From Rhizophagus irregularis (taxonomy: Eukaryota > Glomeromycota > Glomeromycetes > Glomerales > Glomeraceae), in assembly GCF_026210795.1 (NCBI RefSeq), contig NC_089434.1, positions 2,728,001-2,792,000 of the forward strand: a stretch of DNA of 64,000 nt, written 5' to 3'. The translations under genes were made by a program, and so were the position numbers. Shown here in pieces: positions 24,179 through 35,665 of this stretch. The notes under the pieces are model-generated. The model worked only from the letters and a program-made list of their open reading frames with translations. It was not told the origin of the DNA and searched no databases. Position 1 is the first letter of the stretch. Each line of letters starts with the position of its first letter.

Positions 24179-25011
24179 TATGTGACATGAGCATAAACAA
24201 TAAAGATTATTGTTCCGCTTCTTTTATAGTAAAATTAGGTTAGGTGCATCCTTTGTTAATACTATTACTAATGAATGTTTTCCCACCCAAAGATTCTATT
24301 ACACCAAAGTTCGTAATAATGGATTTCTTCGTACTCGCCACATAGGGGTATATTATTAGGTCTTTAGTTTACAATTGATTTAATTTCTTCCATTGTTGTA
24401 GTTGTCTGTAATGTATTCTCTTGCAGTATAGTTCTGTACTTTCTTCTTCGAAATTGTATCATTGTTATATCTTCAATTCTTGTCTAATAACAAATACAGT
24501 CAACTCTCTTTATAGTCACACATTTGGGACAGTCCATATTTGGTGATTATAAAGAGATGTGACTATATAAAAAATTTCTTATATTTGTATGTCATAATTC
24601 TGGCCAAAAATTAACATTTTAGCCAGAATTATACTTAAAACTTTATTGTATCGTAACTTCGCCAATATTAATCGTAGAGAGATGATCTTACCGCCATTCG
24701 ATTCGTCTTGATGAGACGGTTCTAATGGTATAAAATACGTCGAAATCCAATCACTAGATTAATTTCCGAAATTAAAAAAATATTAATGGTTTTTGTGTAA
24801 TAACTCTGCCAATATTGATCCTAGAATGACGATCTTACTACCATTCGATTCGTCTTGATGAGACGATTCCAACGAGCTATATATCGTATTTTTACAATCA
24901 CTAGGTACTAAGAAATCTAGCAAAATGTTAAATGGCGCAGTAAACGTAAATCAAGAAATATTATAATGCCGATGTTTAACATTTTGTTGAATAACTCGTC
25001 AGCCAGTGATC

Positions 25012-25028
25012 GGAAAAGGATAAAACTA
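25012..25028 (+). repeat. LINE target-site duplication, left
   Basis: GGAAAAGGATAAAACTA, identical over 17 bp to 32891-32907. It is immediately followed by a second partial copy (AAAGGATAAAACTA), perhaps a by-product of second-strand synthesis. Confidence 0.85.
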
Positions 25029-25176
25029 AAAGGATAAAACTAAAAACTAAAAAAAACTCTCTCCCGTTCTGCTCACTTGACAATATTCACGGAAAAAATA
25101 AAAAATTTTTTTCGAAGTTTTTTATTACTTTTTCTTTATATTTTCTTTATTTTAGATAACTACGACACTCTACAAC

Positions 25177-27201
25177 ATGTCTAAAGATAACAAGAAACAA
25201 AATAACAAGTCTAACAAAGATACTACTTCTAAACGTCCTGCCTCTAGCTCTCCAGCAGGCAACGTTTCTGGTCAAGGTCCCGCTATATCTGACCCTTCGA
25301 ACACTTCACCTTCGACCACCTCTACTAACAAACGTACCAGAGTCAGTGCTGAAGACTCTGTCATGGATGTTGATAAACCTCTCACGCCTCCTGGCCCTGT
25401 TGAGACAACTTCCGCTGAGATACCTTCTCAACCTGATACCTCTTCTCTGGACGCTTCCCAACACGCCCCTGCTAACAATAACGATAAAGGCAAAAGCCCA
25501 GAAATTACTCCCGCAGTCTCCTTCCCAGAACGTGCTGCCTCCCCGAACGCGTCCCAAGCTGCAGTACAATCTCAACCTACACTTTTCTACGCCTCAGCCA
25601 CTCCTAATGACGTCGAAGGCTTTTGGACTCACTTCGCTTCGAACCGCGACGCGTGCGACGCGGTTGATCGACAACTTTCCTTGTTCCCCTCTTATGGTAG
25701 TCGTGCCACATGTAGTGGATCCAACGATTTGAAGAGGATCATCGTACACTTCCGGAAAAAGGAAGATCTTGACAAAGCCACAGCTTCCCCTATGGATTCT
25801 TTGTTCGGCTTACATTTCCATGCATATGACCCCAAGGCTATTAAGGCAGACGAACACGCACGTACCCTGGTGGTTACTGATATTCCCCTTTTCATTACTG
25901 ACGCGCTTTTGCGTGGCACCTTCTCTCGTTATGGCAATATTACTCGCTGCCATACCCGTTTATCTAAACTTTATCGTATTGCATACATTACCTTTGAATC
26001 TACTGGTGCAATACAGAACCTCGACTCTACTTGGGGCGTCCTTTGTGGTGGACATTGCTTACGCGTCTGCCCTGCTACTTTCTCACCTGACCAACGCGCT
26101 GAAAGACGCGCTTATGTTGCTTTACTTGCCGGTCTTCCGCGTGGTACTATTGCGGTCGATCTTGCCGAAATTGCCGATGAAATTTCCGCTAAATCTATTA
26201 ATGTTCCCTTCTCTATGAATTCTTATAATCCAAAGCCTTATGCCTATTGCCATTTTGCCTCTGAAACGGCTATGGAAAATGCAAAATCTATTTCATGCGC
26301 CCTCAAGAATGTTGGCCTTACCTGGCATTCTCCGGATGAAGTCACTTCTCTTTGTCATCGATGTGGTCACCCTCATTGTAACCCTGATCAATGTGGTTCT
26401 TCATCTAGGCCTAATCGCTCTTCTCGCCCTTGGCAATCTAATGATAAATTACGTGCTTTATATAATAAACATTTACCTCCTTCCTATCCCGCTAAACGAC
26501 ATAATCGTTTTGCCCGCCCTGATTATAACAATGATGGACATCGCCATACTAGTGCTTCTCGCCATCGTTCTAATTCCAGACCTAATAATCGACAACAATC
26601 TCGTTCTCGCTCTCAACGCCGACCATGGAATCGCGATAATCTTAATAATAAGAATAACAATAATCAACATCGTCGTATTCCTGATGCAAATGAACTTGAT
26701 CACTATGCTGATGGCATGGATGTTACATACCCCGCTCCTCCTACTGTGCTTACTGATTGGAAATCTATTGGTGCTGCTCTTGAAAAAGTAGTGGAAGAAC
26801 TAGCCCTCCTTACTACACAATTTGCTACCATGAACACCCGCATCACCCACTTGGAATCTGCTATGGCTGCTCGTGCTCCTGTTTTAGGACCTTTTGTCGC
26901 TAAACCACCTTCCTACATCCCTTCTTCTATGCAAGGATGGGATGATTCAGTGAACCATACTAATAACAATATTCTTGTTGATATTAATTCTCCTCCTTTA
27001 CAATCAACAAGTGGATTTACCCCAATTCCTCAATTTGCTCCTATTCCACCTTCCAATGTCGCTCCTTCCTCTCCTATTGATATGGAACAGCGTCTCTCCT
27101 CTCTTTCTGATACTGTTGCCTCTTTGGCTGGATCGATTAAAGAAGGAATACAACAAAACAACCTCATCTTAGCTCGCCAACATGGCCAAGCTAATCAGTA
27201 A
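25177..27201 (+). CDS. LINE ORF1: RNA-binding protein with RRM-like and zinc-knuckle domains
   Basis: 674-aa intact frame. Residues 1-130 are a disordered Ser/Thr/Pro-rich tail. Residues about 224-310 form an RRM-like fold: TLVVTDIPLF resembles RNP2, LLRGTFSRYGNI follows, and YRIAYITFES resembles RNP1. Residues about 391-406 (CHRCGHPHCNPDQC) are a Cys/His knuckle. Residues about 430-510 are Arg/Asn/Ser-rich, as in nucleic-acid-binding tails. Residues about 533-565 (LEKVVEELALLTTQFATMNT...) predict a short coiled coil for multimerisation, and a Pro/Ser-rich end follows. ORF1 proteins of LINEs coat the element RNA and assist target-primed reverse transcription. It lies 50 bp upstream of ORF2. 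Unlike ORF2 it has no stop, which suggests a rather recent insertion. Confidence 0.85.
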   Translation: MSKDNKKQNNKSNKDTTSKRPASSSPAGNVSGQGPAISDPSNTSPSTTSTNKRTRVSAEDSVMDVDKPLTPPGPVETTSAEIPSQPDTSSLDASQHAPANNNDKGKSPEITPAVSFPERAASPNASQAAVQSQPTLFYASATPNDVEGFWTHFASNRDACDAVDRQLSLFPSYGSRATCSGSNDLKRIIVHFRKKEDLDKATASPMDSLFGLHFHAYDPKAIKADEHARTLVVTDIPLFITDALLRGTFSRYGNITRCHTRLSKLYRIAYITFESTGAIQNLDSTWGVLCGGHCLRVCPATFSPDQRAERRAYVALLAGLPRGTIAVDLAEIADEISAKSINVPFSMNSYNPKPYAYCHFASETAMENAKSISCALKNVGLTWHSPDEVTSLCHRCGHPHCNPDQCGSSSRPNRSSRPWQSNDKLRALYNKHLPPSYPAKRHNRFARPDYNNDGHRHTSASRHRSNSRPNNRQQSRSRSQRRPWNRDNLNNKNNNNQHRRIPDANELDHYADGMDVTYPAPPTVLTDWKSIGAALEKVVEELALLTTQFATMNTRITHLESAMAARAPVLGPFVAKPPSYIPSSMQGWDDSVNHTNNNILVDINSPPLQSTSGFTPIPQFAPIPPSNVAPSSPIDMEQRLSSLSDTVASLAGSIKEGIQQNNLILARQHGQANQ

Positions 27202-27251
27202 TTGTTCTCTTTCTTTCCCCTTCTTTATTACCGTTTTATCAGTGTGTAATA

Positions 27252-30200
27252 ATGATGGATAACAAAAAACATAATTTTTCTCCCCACCCTTCTCCCCTTA
27301 TTAAATTTGGTCAAATTAATGTTAATGGATTATGTTCCCCTGTTTGACAACAACATTTGCTTAATTTTTTTCTTCATTCTTCTTTTGGTGCTTTATCTGT
27401 TAATGATACCCGTCTTTCCCCTTCAAATACTAAATTTATTTTTAAAAATGAACATTCCCAACATCATTTTCGGTCCTATTGGGCCTGTTCATTCTCCTCT
27501 CGTCCTCATGATGGTGTTGGCATTTTATTACGTAACCCCCTTCATAAACATGTTCAAACAATCGATCCTTGGAAAGGTCGACTTCTTAAATTAGATTTAT
27601 TTTTTCATCAAACTAAAATCTCTATTATTTCTATATATTATTCCCCTTCCGGTTCTATTCATCAATCTATTTGCAATGATCTTATTGCCAAACTTCTTTC
27701 TTGGCTTGATCACGCACGTACTAATAATTATTCTGTAATTATACTTGGTGACTTCAATATCGATGAAGTTGCTCATTCTAATTATCCCCCCAACCATTTT
27801 AAACTCCTTCGTTTACTTTCTTCTCGATTTTTTACCGATCATCAAGCTCATTCTTTTAGTGATGGTCCTGATCCCACTTTTTTTCATGATAATAGATCTT
27901 CTAGACTGGATTATATCTGGTCTTTACCTGGTTTTCCTGCTCCTGGTCTTTTTTCGCAAGTGGTTACTTGCCCCGATCTTCTTGATCATCCTTTTACAGA
28001 TCACAAAGTTCTTACAACTGTTTTTGACTTCAGTTCTTGCCTGGCTATTTTAGCTAAATCTCGTCTTAAACAAAAAAAAGAAATGCGTACTATTTTCTCT
28101 TATACCTCCACTTCAGTTGAACAATAGAATAATTTTACCGCTGAAGTTGATGATTCTCTTGGAGTATATTTAGACAAGCAATATCACCCTAATTTTAATT
28201 TCTGCTCTCTTTCTCTTGATCGTATGTGGCATGCATTGAAAGCTGCCATACTTAGTGCTGCAATTGAAACTTTACCCTTTCAAAAAGTCTCCAATACACA
28301 CCGACATTCGTACTCTCCTGAATTAACCAAACTTATTGCCATTAACAAGTTTTTAGATCGAATTTTATATCGCCTTACGACTCGTCATCCTAATCGGCCT
28401 ACTCAACTTTCACAAATGACTGCTGCTTTACCCTCCCATCTAGAGAATCTTGCATCCTTGCTTCCTGATTATTCAGTCCCTACTTATTCTACAACTCCTG
28501 TATCTGTATTCAAATCGTTCTTACGATCACAGAAGAATTTAGTTTCTGCCTTTTTATCCACTAAATTCGCCCAACATCTTACGGACTCTGTGGAATACTA
28601 CACCGCATTACGTGATGAACACTTTTCGAACTCACTTGGCACCTTTATAGATTCTGCCTTGTCAGTAAAAAAACGCTCGATTGTTCTTGACCGTGTTTTG
28701 GTTGTCTTGGACTCTACTCCTACTCTATTAACGAATCCTTCGGATATCAAACAAGCTGCTATTACTCATTTTCAATCAATTGTTTCTCCTCCGTTGGTCC
28801 ACTACTCTTCTATCGCTTCATTTCCTGTTCGTTGGCAACAAGCTTACACCCTTCTCTCTGATGTGTCTGCTTCATTATATGATCCTGTTTTGGCACCCAT
28901 TTCCTTGCAAGAATGGTCTGATGTAATTTCTTCTATGCCAAATAACAAAGCTTCCGGCCCCTCAAAAATTTCTTATGAAATGATAAAACATTTATCTGGT
29001 GAAGCTTTGGATTTCTCTCTTTTACTTGCCAATACTTGCCTTTCTCGCGGTAATATTCCTGCTGACTGGCGTGAAGCTGTGGTTTATCCTATTCCTAAAC
29101 CTCACGATTTTGATGCTCAACTCAAGAACACTCGGCCTATTACTCTTCTGGAAACAGTTCGTAAATGTGTAGTTAAGGTCGTCACGAATCGTCTCTCTAC
29201 CATCCTTGCTAATAATAAAATTCTCCAAGGTGGTAATTTTGCTGGTTTACCTGGTGGTTCTACGGATGTCCCTATCAAAATGCTTGATGCGATCATTCAT
29301 CAACAAAAACATGACTCTACTGATGATCAGGAATTATGGATCGTTTCTCAAGATATCTCTAAAGCTTTTGATTCTATGGACTTAAATATGCTTAAATTAG
29401 CTTTAGAAAGATTACATATCCCTGCACTTTTAGTGCGATTTATTTTGAATCTTTTTACACGACGAAATAATAAGATAATTACTTGTCACGGTGATACAGC
29501 TGCTTATCGAGTACGTGTTGGTATCGATCAAGGAGAAATTATTTCCCCTCTTCTTTGGGTTATTTATTTGGATCCCTTACTTACTGTTTTGAATCGAGAA
29601 ACACGAGATCCTTTTAAATTAAAATCTTCAGCTCTTTTAAATTATTCTCCACTTGAATTTGAACAACATTCCTTACCAATTTCACATTTAACGTTTATGG
29701 ATGATTCTACACTTATTGCTTCTTCAAAATCTGGAATAGAAGATCATCTTACTGTTACTGCTGAATTTTATACTTTAAATAATGTTCAAGCCAATTCGGC
29801 AAAATATGTCCTTCTTTCATCCTCTTCCCCTTCTTCAAAGATTACCTTCGAACTTTCACCTTCGTGTTTAATTTCCAATACTTTTCTTTCCCTCTCTTCT
29901 TTATCTCTTAATACCTCGTTTCGCTTTTTAGGTGTTTGGTTTTCCTTATCTGCCTCCTTTGCTTTTGTTCTTAAGCAAGCGCGCTCTATGGTTAAAGATA
30001 TGGCTGCTCTTCTGGGTCCAAAGAAATTATTAGCACAACATGTGGCCTATCTCTATAATGTTGTCCTTCTTCCGCGATTGGAATTTCGTCTTCAAACTAC
30101 CCTTTTCTCTGAAAGTACTATTCAATCAATAGTCAAGCCTATGTTTTCAGTACTTAGAAGAAAAGCTGGACTCGCTGCAACTACTCCGTTGGCCTTGTTA

Positions 30201-32639
30201 TTTCTTAAACTTCCTTTTTTGATTCAAAATGCCTTTTATCGGTTCCTCTCTTCCCATGTTGCATCTTGGCAAAAAATATTCACACATCCTGACTTTAAAG
30301 ATTTTGCTCTCTATGCAATCTCCTATCTTCAAGGATATTTGGGTGCTGAAAGTTGCCCAACTACCATCAACTTGGAACCATGGTCACATGTCGTCTCTCT
30401 TCGGACGCATACTTTGTTTAATTCATTATTATTTTCTTCGCGTTTGAGTATCACGTGGTCCCTCCCCTTCTGACCTCTGAGGCGAGATTTACAATCAGCA
30501 TTACCGCTTCGAACTGTTCTACCGCATTCAACTTTTCAAACAAGTTGGAAACTTTGGAAACATTTGAATATCTTCGTACTTGCTCAGTTGGCTTCTCCTT
30601 GTGGACGTTATCTTATGAATTGGTCTGACCTTCGTTACCTTGGTATTGTAAGTCGTAAAGGACAGATCCCTACTTGGTTTAATTTTATTAAAAACAATTT
30701 TCTTTCTTCTTCTTCTTCTTCTTTATTTTTGCCTTTGTATTTTATTAATTCTTCTTTTACTTTAGCTTCACCTTGTCTATTAGATCATACTGTTAAAGAT
30801 TATCATTTTTATCCTCAATGGGCTATTAATTTTGATTCTGCCACCCAAATTTTATCCGTGGGCCATGTTTGTATCACCTACAAGAAACAAAACTCTGCTA
30901 TCATGTCTCATTGGCTCCCTGTATCTTCTTCTGCTGATGAACGATCTTATAATCCTTGTCCTGGTTGTTCCTTTAATATCCCCGCTCTATCCACGAAATC
31001 TGCAATCAAACAACGCTGTAATAGTGAGAAATGCTTTTTTAATGTAATCTTATCAGATACCGTAGGTTATCCTACCAGAAATGCCAAAGTATTTGCGGCT
31101 TATCTTCCCATAATTTTATCTACTTCATGGAGTTATGCTACTTCTTTGGCTCTTGTTCACTTGACAAACCCGTCTTTACCTATTTCCTCTGCCCTGGCTT
31201 CTTCCTTTATGGATAAGACTGAAGATGAAGTTTTGCCACTTTCTGTGCAGTCTTTGTATACCGATGGTTCTTTTCATATTGCTACGGACTCTTCATCTTC
31301 TTCCATGGCTTCTGCCTGGCTTGCTCTTGATGATGATGGATTTATCCTGGAATCTTCATCTTTACAAATTCCTTCATGCTTCCCTTCAGCCTTGCGTTCT
31401 GAGATCTATGCTGTTATATTAGGGCTAAACGCTCTTTCCCATGGTTCTTCAATTTCTATTCATACTGACTGTAGTCAGTTAATTTTATTATGGAAACGCT
31501 TTGTTGATGTTCCCTTCTCACCGAAGTTGCTTCGAGAACACAATCACCTTCTTTGGCTTTCTATTCGACAACTGATCAAAGATCGTAAACTTATTGTCAA
31601 TTTGATTAAAGTCCCTGCTCATGGTGACGATATCTACAATGTACAAGTGGACTCTTTGGCAAAAGCTTCTCATTTGTCTTCACAACCTACCGTCTCACCT
31701 TTGGCATTTTGTCATGTCCCATGCTTTTTAACTTTTAATTCTTTGCCTATTGACATGAATATTCGGCACTTCCTCCGGTCTGTAGCAGATGCTCGCGCAC
31801 TTTTATCTTTTTGTTCAATGGCACGATTCACTGCTCTTAGCCCTCCGTCACTCTTTGATTGGGCTGGTATATACTTTTGCCTTTCGCAAATTAAAGGTTT
31901 TGCTTCGCATAAGAATGGTCGTCCTGAATTCTGGATCTTCCGTATCAAACTTCTTTTGGATATGCTGCCTACTTTAACTACTCTTCAACAACGCAAACCT
32001 TACTTATACTCTCCGGATTGGCTTTGTTCACAATGCAATTCCGCTCCTGAAGATTTGAACCATCTTTGGACTTGTCCTTATATTCTTCCAGAACTTAATC
32101 CATGTTCAACACATCGTTCTGAAGTTGTTAAATTCAGAGATTTGTGTTTATCCTCATTTTTGTCCTTGAAACCTCTGGACTCTAATTTCCAAACTGCATT
32201 CTCTGCTCTTGATTGTTGGAACTATGAAACTCCTTCTTCATCCTGTCTTTGGCTTACTAGAGGATTGTTACCCGCTCATTTAACGACGTTTCTGAAACAA
32301 TACTTTCCTCTGTCCGTCGTATACAAAACTATTTCTCCTCTTCTTAATGACTTTCAAATCGAATTATATGGTGAAATTTGGTTATGTTGAAATGTTCTTT
32401 TCCATGCTTGGGAAGAGTCACAGGGTATCTCGGCTGCTTCCAAATTACGTGGCCTATCTTCAAATCCTCCTTCTACTGCTATTTCTTCACATATTCACAA
32501 TTCTTCTTTGGCGTCAGTTTTTCAGGATTCCTGGATTTCTTGGATATCCTCTTCTATAATTCAGGGTGGATCATGGATCTCGCACTTGGATTTTCTGCGC
32601 CGCTTAACAGTTCAACCTCTTAGGATTTCTTTCTGGTAA
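27252..32639 (+). pseudogene. LINE ORF2: endonuclease, reverse transcriptase, RNase H (four in-frame stops)
   Basis: One continuous frame of 1796 codons starts at ATGATG (27252) and ends at TAA (32637-32639). It is interrupted by TGA at 27345, TAG at 28125, TGA at 30471 and TGA at 32388, with no frameshift. The APE-type endonuclease has GDFN at about residue 166, RLDYIW near 218 and FTDHKVL near 248. The RT has NNKASGP, motif A DISKAFDSMD near 701, motif B GIDQGEIISPLLW near 757, and motif C FMDDS near 815 (FMDD instead of the usual F/Y-A/V-DD). The RNase H has YTDGSF near 1337, SEIYAVI near 1383, HTDCSQL near 1405 and AHGDD...DSLAKA at 1456-1473. The terminal knuckle CSQCNSAPEDLNHLWTC lies near 1592-1608. 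The tail beyond the fourth stop (to FLRRLTVQPLRISFW) still reads as protein. Catalytic residues look retained, so only the stops argue against function. Confidence 0.85.
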
Positions 32640-32890
32640 CGGACTGGATTTTTGGACGTTGGATAGTTGACTCACACTGGCCTTCGGGTAAAGTTGGGGT
32701 ATGCGACTCTGTAATAGTTTAGTTTTTCTTTGCTTTAATTTTATTTTAGTTTAGATTTCTTTGCTTGTATGAGTCGTGAAGCTACTCTTTTTATTTTTTA
32801 TTAGTTTATTTTCTTATTTTTGTAATATTGTTCGTCAATCTTCGATGTTAAAATATAAATAAAAGATAAAGTCAAAAGACTGTTTGCACA

Positions 32891-32907
32891 GGAAAAGGAT
32901 AAAACTA
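32891..32907 (+). repeat. LINE target-site duplication, right
   Basis: GGAAAAGGATAAAACTA, identical to 25012-25028. The DNA transposon's third internal repeat resumes directly after it (CCACCATTCGATTCGTCT). Confidence 0.85.
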
Positions 32908-33186
32908 CCACCATTCGATTCGTCTCAGTGAGACGATTCTAACAAGCTATGATATACATCTTTGTACGATTATTAGATGCCAAGTTATTTAATATATTCT
33001 TTATATAACTGTGATTATAAACGGTTCTTTTTAATATAAGATTTTTGAGGATAGGTGTGATAGTGACTATAGATAAATTGTGACTATATAGGATAGATTT
33101 TAATAATAAAGTGTTTTGAACATTCAACTGGTGTGACTATATAGTAGAATGTGACTATAACGGGAGTGACTATAGAGGGAGTTGAC

Positions 33187-33212
33187 TATATATATATATA
33201 TATATATATATA
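33187..33212. repeat. TA microsatellite
   Basis: About 13 TA units directly adjoining the right end of the DNA transposon, a plausible TA-rich insertion target. Confidence 0.8.
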
Positions 33213-33236
33213 CGGAACCAAACACAAATGATAAAA

Positions 33237-33911
33237 CTAAACTTAATTTTTATGGTTATATTGTGGATGGGATATATCATATATACCTATTATAACAAAT
33301 TTAATGATGATATTTTAATTTTACCAAATAATACTCTCGCAATTTAATCTGGACAAACTTAGGGATTGACCACCACTTATTGTCGAGATCGAGGGTGCAG
33401 AAACAATATATAACGTATAAACTTTTAAATGTTACTAGATCATGGTTATGGAAATTTACCACAACTCTGAACATTGGTGATATTATAAATTAAATCCCTT
33501 ATAATTAAATTTTATAGTAAGTTGATTATCACCTAATCATAACATTATAATTTTACATGATTGTTCTGGTTATGGTATTATACGTCAAAATTACTTCTGT
33601 AAGCCACAATAATAGAGAATTTGTAAAAACTAAATTTATGAATGAATAAAATAATCGTACACCGGTGTATCAAAGGTTCTGGATTATATTATCGAGGACT
33701 GTGTATCACAAGTCTAACTTGGAACATCATCGCTTTTTGGTTACAAGTTACAACAATACCAGCAAATACCAATTTGTTTTTACCCGGAATATCTCTGGCC
33801 CGCATTGGATACTCCGACCAGAATTTATGGTCAAAATACCGGTACCGTTCTTGTTTATAATAAGAATGAATTTATAATTCGTAATTTGAGACTCTTCCCT
33901 TTGCGCCTTTA
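33237..33911 (+). pseudogene. Gene remnant, related to 41646-42440
   Basis: About 380 bp match 41949-42360: GGTTATATT near the start, ACCAAATAATACTCTCGCAA, AAACTTTTAAATGTTACTAGATC, ATTACTTCTGTAAGCCAC. Readable peptides are DDILILPNNTLA and LLDHGYGNL. A final frame near 33805-33911 gives RIYGQNTGTVLVYNKNEFII and then a stop. The frame changes repeatedly and has stops, so it is dead. Related proteins in such fungi, as I recall them, carry repeats of the form DGGYAIIY...; that is memory, not evidence from this copy. Confidence 0.5.
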
Positions 33912-35665
33912 GAAAAAGTTCATTCGATCAAAAAATGAAATTTTAGATAATCACATTTTCACTTGTGTATGAATAATGCATAAAGAACAAATATGTATTA
34001 ATTCACAAAAATAGGTGATGAATAATATATTTATTTAAACCTGCGTTAAAATTACCGCTTTTAGGCTAATTATACGAGCGAAATAAAGAAAACTTTCAAT
34101 ATCTAATTACTTTATTTTATTATAATATAAAACTACATTTACATGATCATAAGCCCCTAAATAATTTCCTTCCTTTCGCCCATGTACTTTCCTTTTTGGA
34201 TAATGATCTCATAGTATAGATACTCTATGCTATTAAAGATTTTGTAATAATACTCTTTATTGAAGATATTCTCAAAAAAAAAAAAAATTTATTTTAAAAA
34301 TAAAACAAGTATTTAATGTGTTTCCCAGCTTAACTGATGTTTTGATAATTTTACATAATTTTTTTTACTATGAGCTGTACGCAGAGACTTTTTATATGAA
34401 TACGCATAATTGACACCTGATATTGAAAATCCTGCGAAAATACGCAAATAAAATTTCAGACATTAAGTTCATATTAATTATTTTATCATGGCTTCTATAT
34501 TATTTATAAAATCAAATACTAATGTGAAAAAATAAATTTATCCTATTTTATCATTTTTTCAATAATATTATTCAAAATAGTCAAAATTTCACTTTTCAAC
34601 CCTTAGAAGTTTCCTTCAATTAATACTAAATATTACAATGCGGTTAACTAAATAAAATACGTATAGTAAATATATTATATATATAAGATTAGCCAAAAAT
34701 ACGCAAACTAATTTTTACATATAAAAATTTTGATAAAAATACGCAATCTTGATGACCTAAATATGGACGAAAAAATTTTCAATTGTACGCAAATCAAACT
34801 TCACTCCACTATGATGCCGATGCATCTGTGTACCCCACCCCTGTATATATATTTCTGGGTCCTGATATTATTATGACATTGGTGAAAATATTACAAAAAA
34901 ATGAAATAGTCGCATTTGACCTTATGGAAATGTATAGATAGATACAAGCTTTAGAAAAAATTGTCATAATTTAGGATCATCATGATTCATTAAATATCTT
35001 TAATTTAGAATGCTTCATTTCATTATAAAAAGGAACCGATGGATGTAATTTTTCAACGGAATTTTGTAGGTATTTATATGAAAGTGATGATCACAGATAG
35101 AGACGAATTTAATGGTTTAGGAACATAAATGAATTATTAATAATTTATTAAAACAAATACTATAAATAACATAAATAACCTAATAATGCGCCGTAAAATA
35201 TAAAATTAATTATATTTATCATTAATTAAAGTCAAAAAAACTAGTTTTAATATTTGGTAATACAAGCGTCCATATGCCAAAATGCGATTTTGCTGACAAA
35301 TTACAGTATTTTTGATTCGAATTAAATCTATTTGATTTGATCAAACTCGAATTAAATTGAATCGAATCTGAATTGTCTGAATCTGAACCAAATCGTCAAA
35401 TTGAATCAAATTGTCAAATCGAATAAAATTGTCAAATCAAGAAAATAAATTAAATTAAAAATTCAACACATTTATCTCAAACATAATATTCAATTCATAC
35501 GTGAGATCGAATAGTAGATTCTAACACTCATCAATAATTTTAAGTCCGTGAGACGCGTTTGTATCATTGTAACCTTTTTAAAGATTCCTGCGACTTCGGT
35601 GTTGACCATTTTCGTCTGGACCAAAGAAATCCGCGATAGCGAGGGGAAAAATTAATTGTTCGTTC
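33912..35665. other. Gene-poor stretch with AATACGCAA repeats
   Basis: No gene. Between about 34376 and 34800 the motif AAAATACGCAA or TACGCAA recurs at least five times (near 34377, 34435, 34695, 34740, 34785), as in subterminal repeats of a decayed DNA element. A copy of the 22366 motif AATTTTAAGTCCGTGAGACGCG lies at 35533. Confidence 0.4.
35385..35452. repeat. Short tandem repeat, AAATTGTCAAATCGAAT-like
   Basis: About four degenerate units of 16-18 bp (AAATCGTCAAATTGAATC, AAATTGTCAAATCGAATA, AAATTGTCAAATCAAG). Confidence 0.6.

Larger units (their letters stand above)
25029..32890 (+). mobile_element. Full-length non-LTR retrotransposon (LINE with RNase H)
   Basis: The element is 7862 bp between perfect 17-bp target-site duplications. 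It comprises a 5' UTR of about 150 bp, an intact ORF1 (25177-27201), a 50-bp spacer, ORF2 (27252-32639, four in-frame stops) and a 3' UTR of about 250 bp ending AATAAAAGATAAAGTCAAAAGACTGTTTGCACA. Endonuclease, RT, RNase H and terminal CCHC in one ORF2, with an RRM plus zinc-knuckle ORF1, suit the I/Tad-like group of LINEs. The clade was not tested by phylogeny. Base composition is visibly more GC-rich than the flanks. It interrupts the DNA transposon at 24497-33188, so it is the younger insertion. Confidence 0.85.
24497..33188. mobile_element. TA-flanked DNA transposon (pogo/mariner-like, non-autonomous), split by a LINE
   Basis: The left terminus CAGTCAACTCTCTTTATAGTCAC follows TA at 24495-96. 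The right terminus, reverse-complemented from 33188, reads TAGTCAACTCCCTCTATAGTCAC and abuts TA (33189-90) in a TA microsatellite. 20 of 23 bases agree. Without the LINE and one target duplication the element is about 813 bp. It carries three internal direct repeats, each with AACT-GCCA...ACCATTCGATTCGTCT-gatg-AGACG. They begin at about 24654, 24801 and 24992, and the third is interrupted by the LINE and resumes at 32908. The CGTCT-TGATG-AGACG core can form a hairpin. No transposase is present. Confidence 0.7.

Noticed and set aside
26240-26791. 183-codon plus-strand open frame inside LINE ORF1
   Set aside because: Out-of-frame shadow of ORF1; Leu/Ile-rich translation caused by the codon pattern of the real gene.
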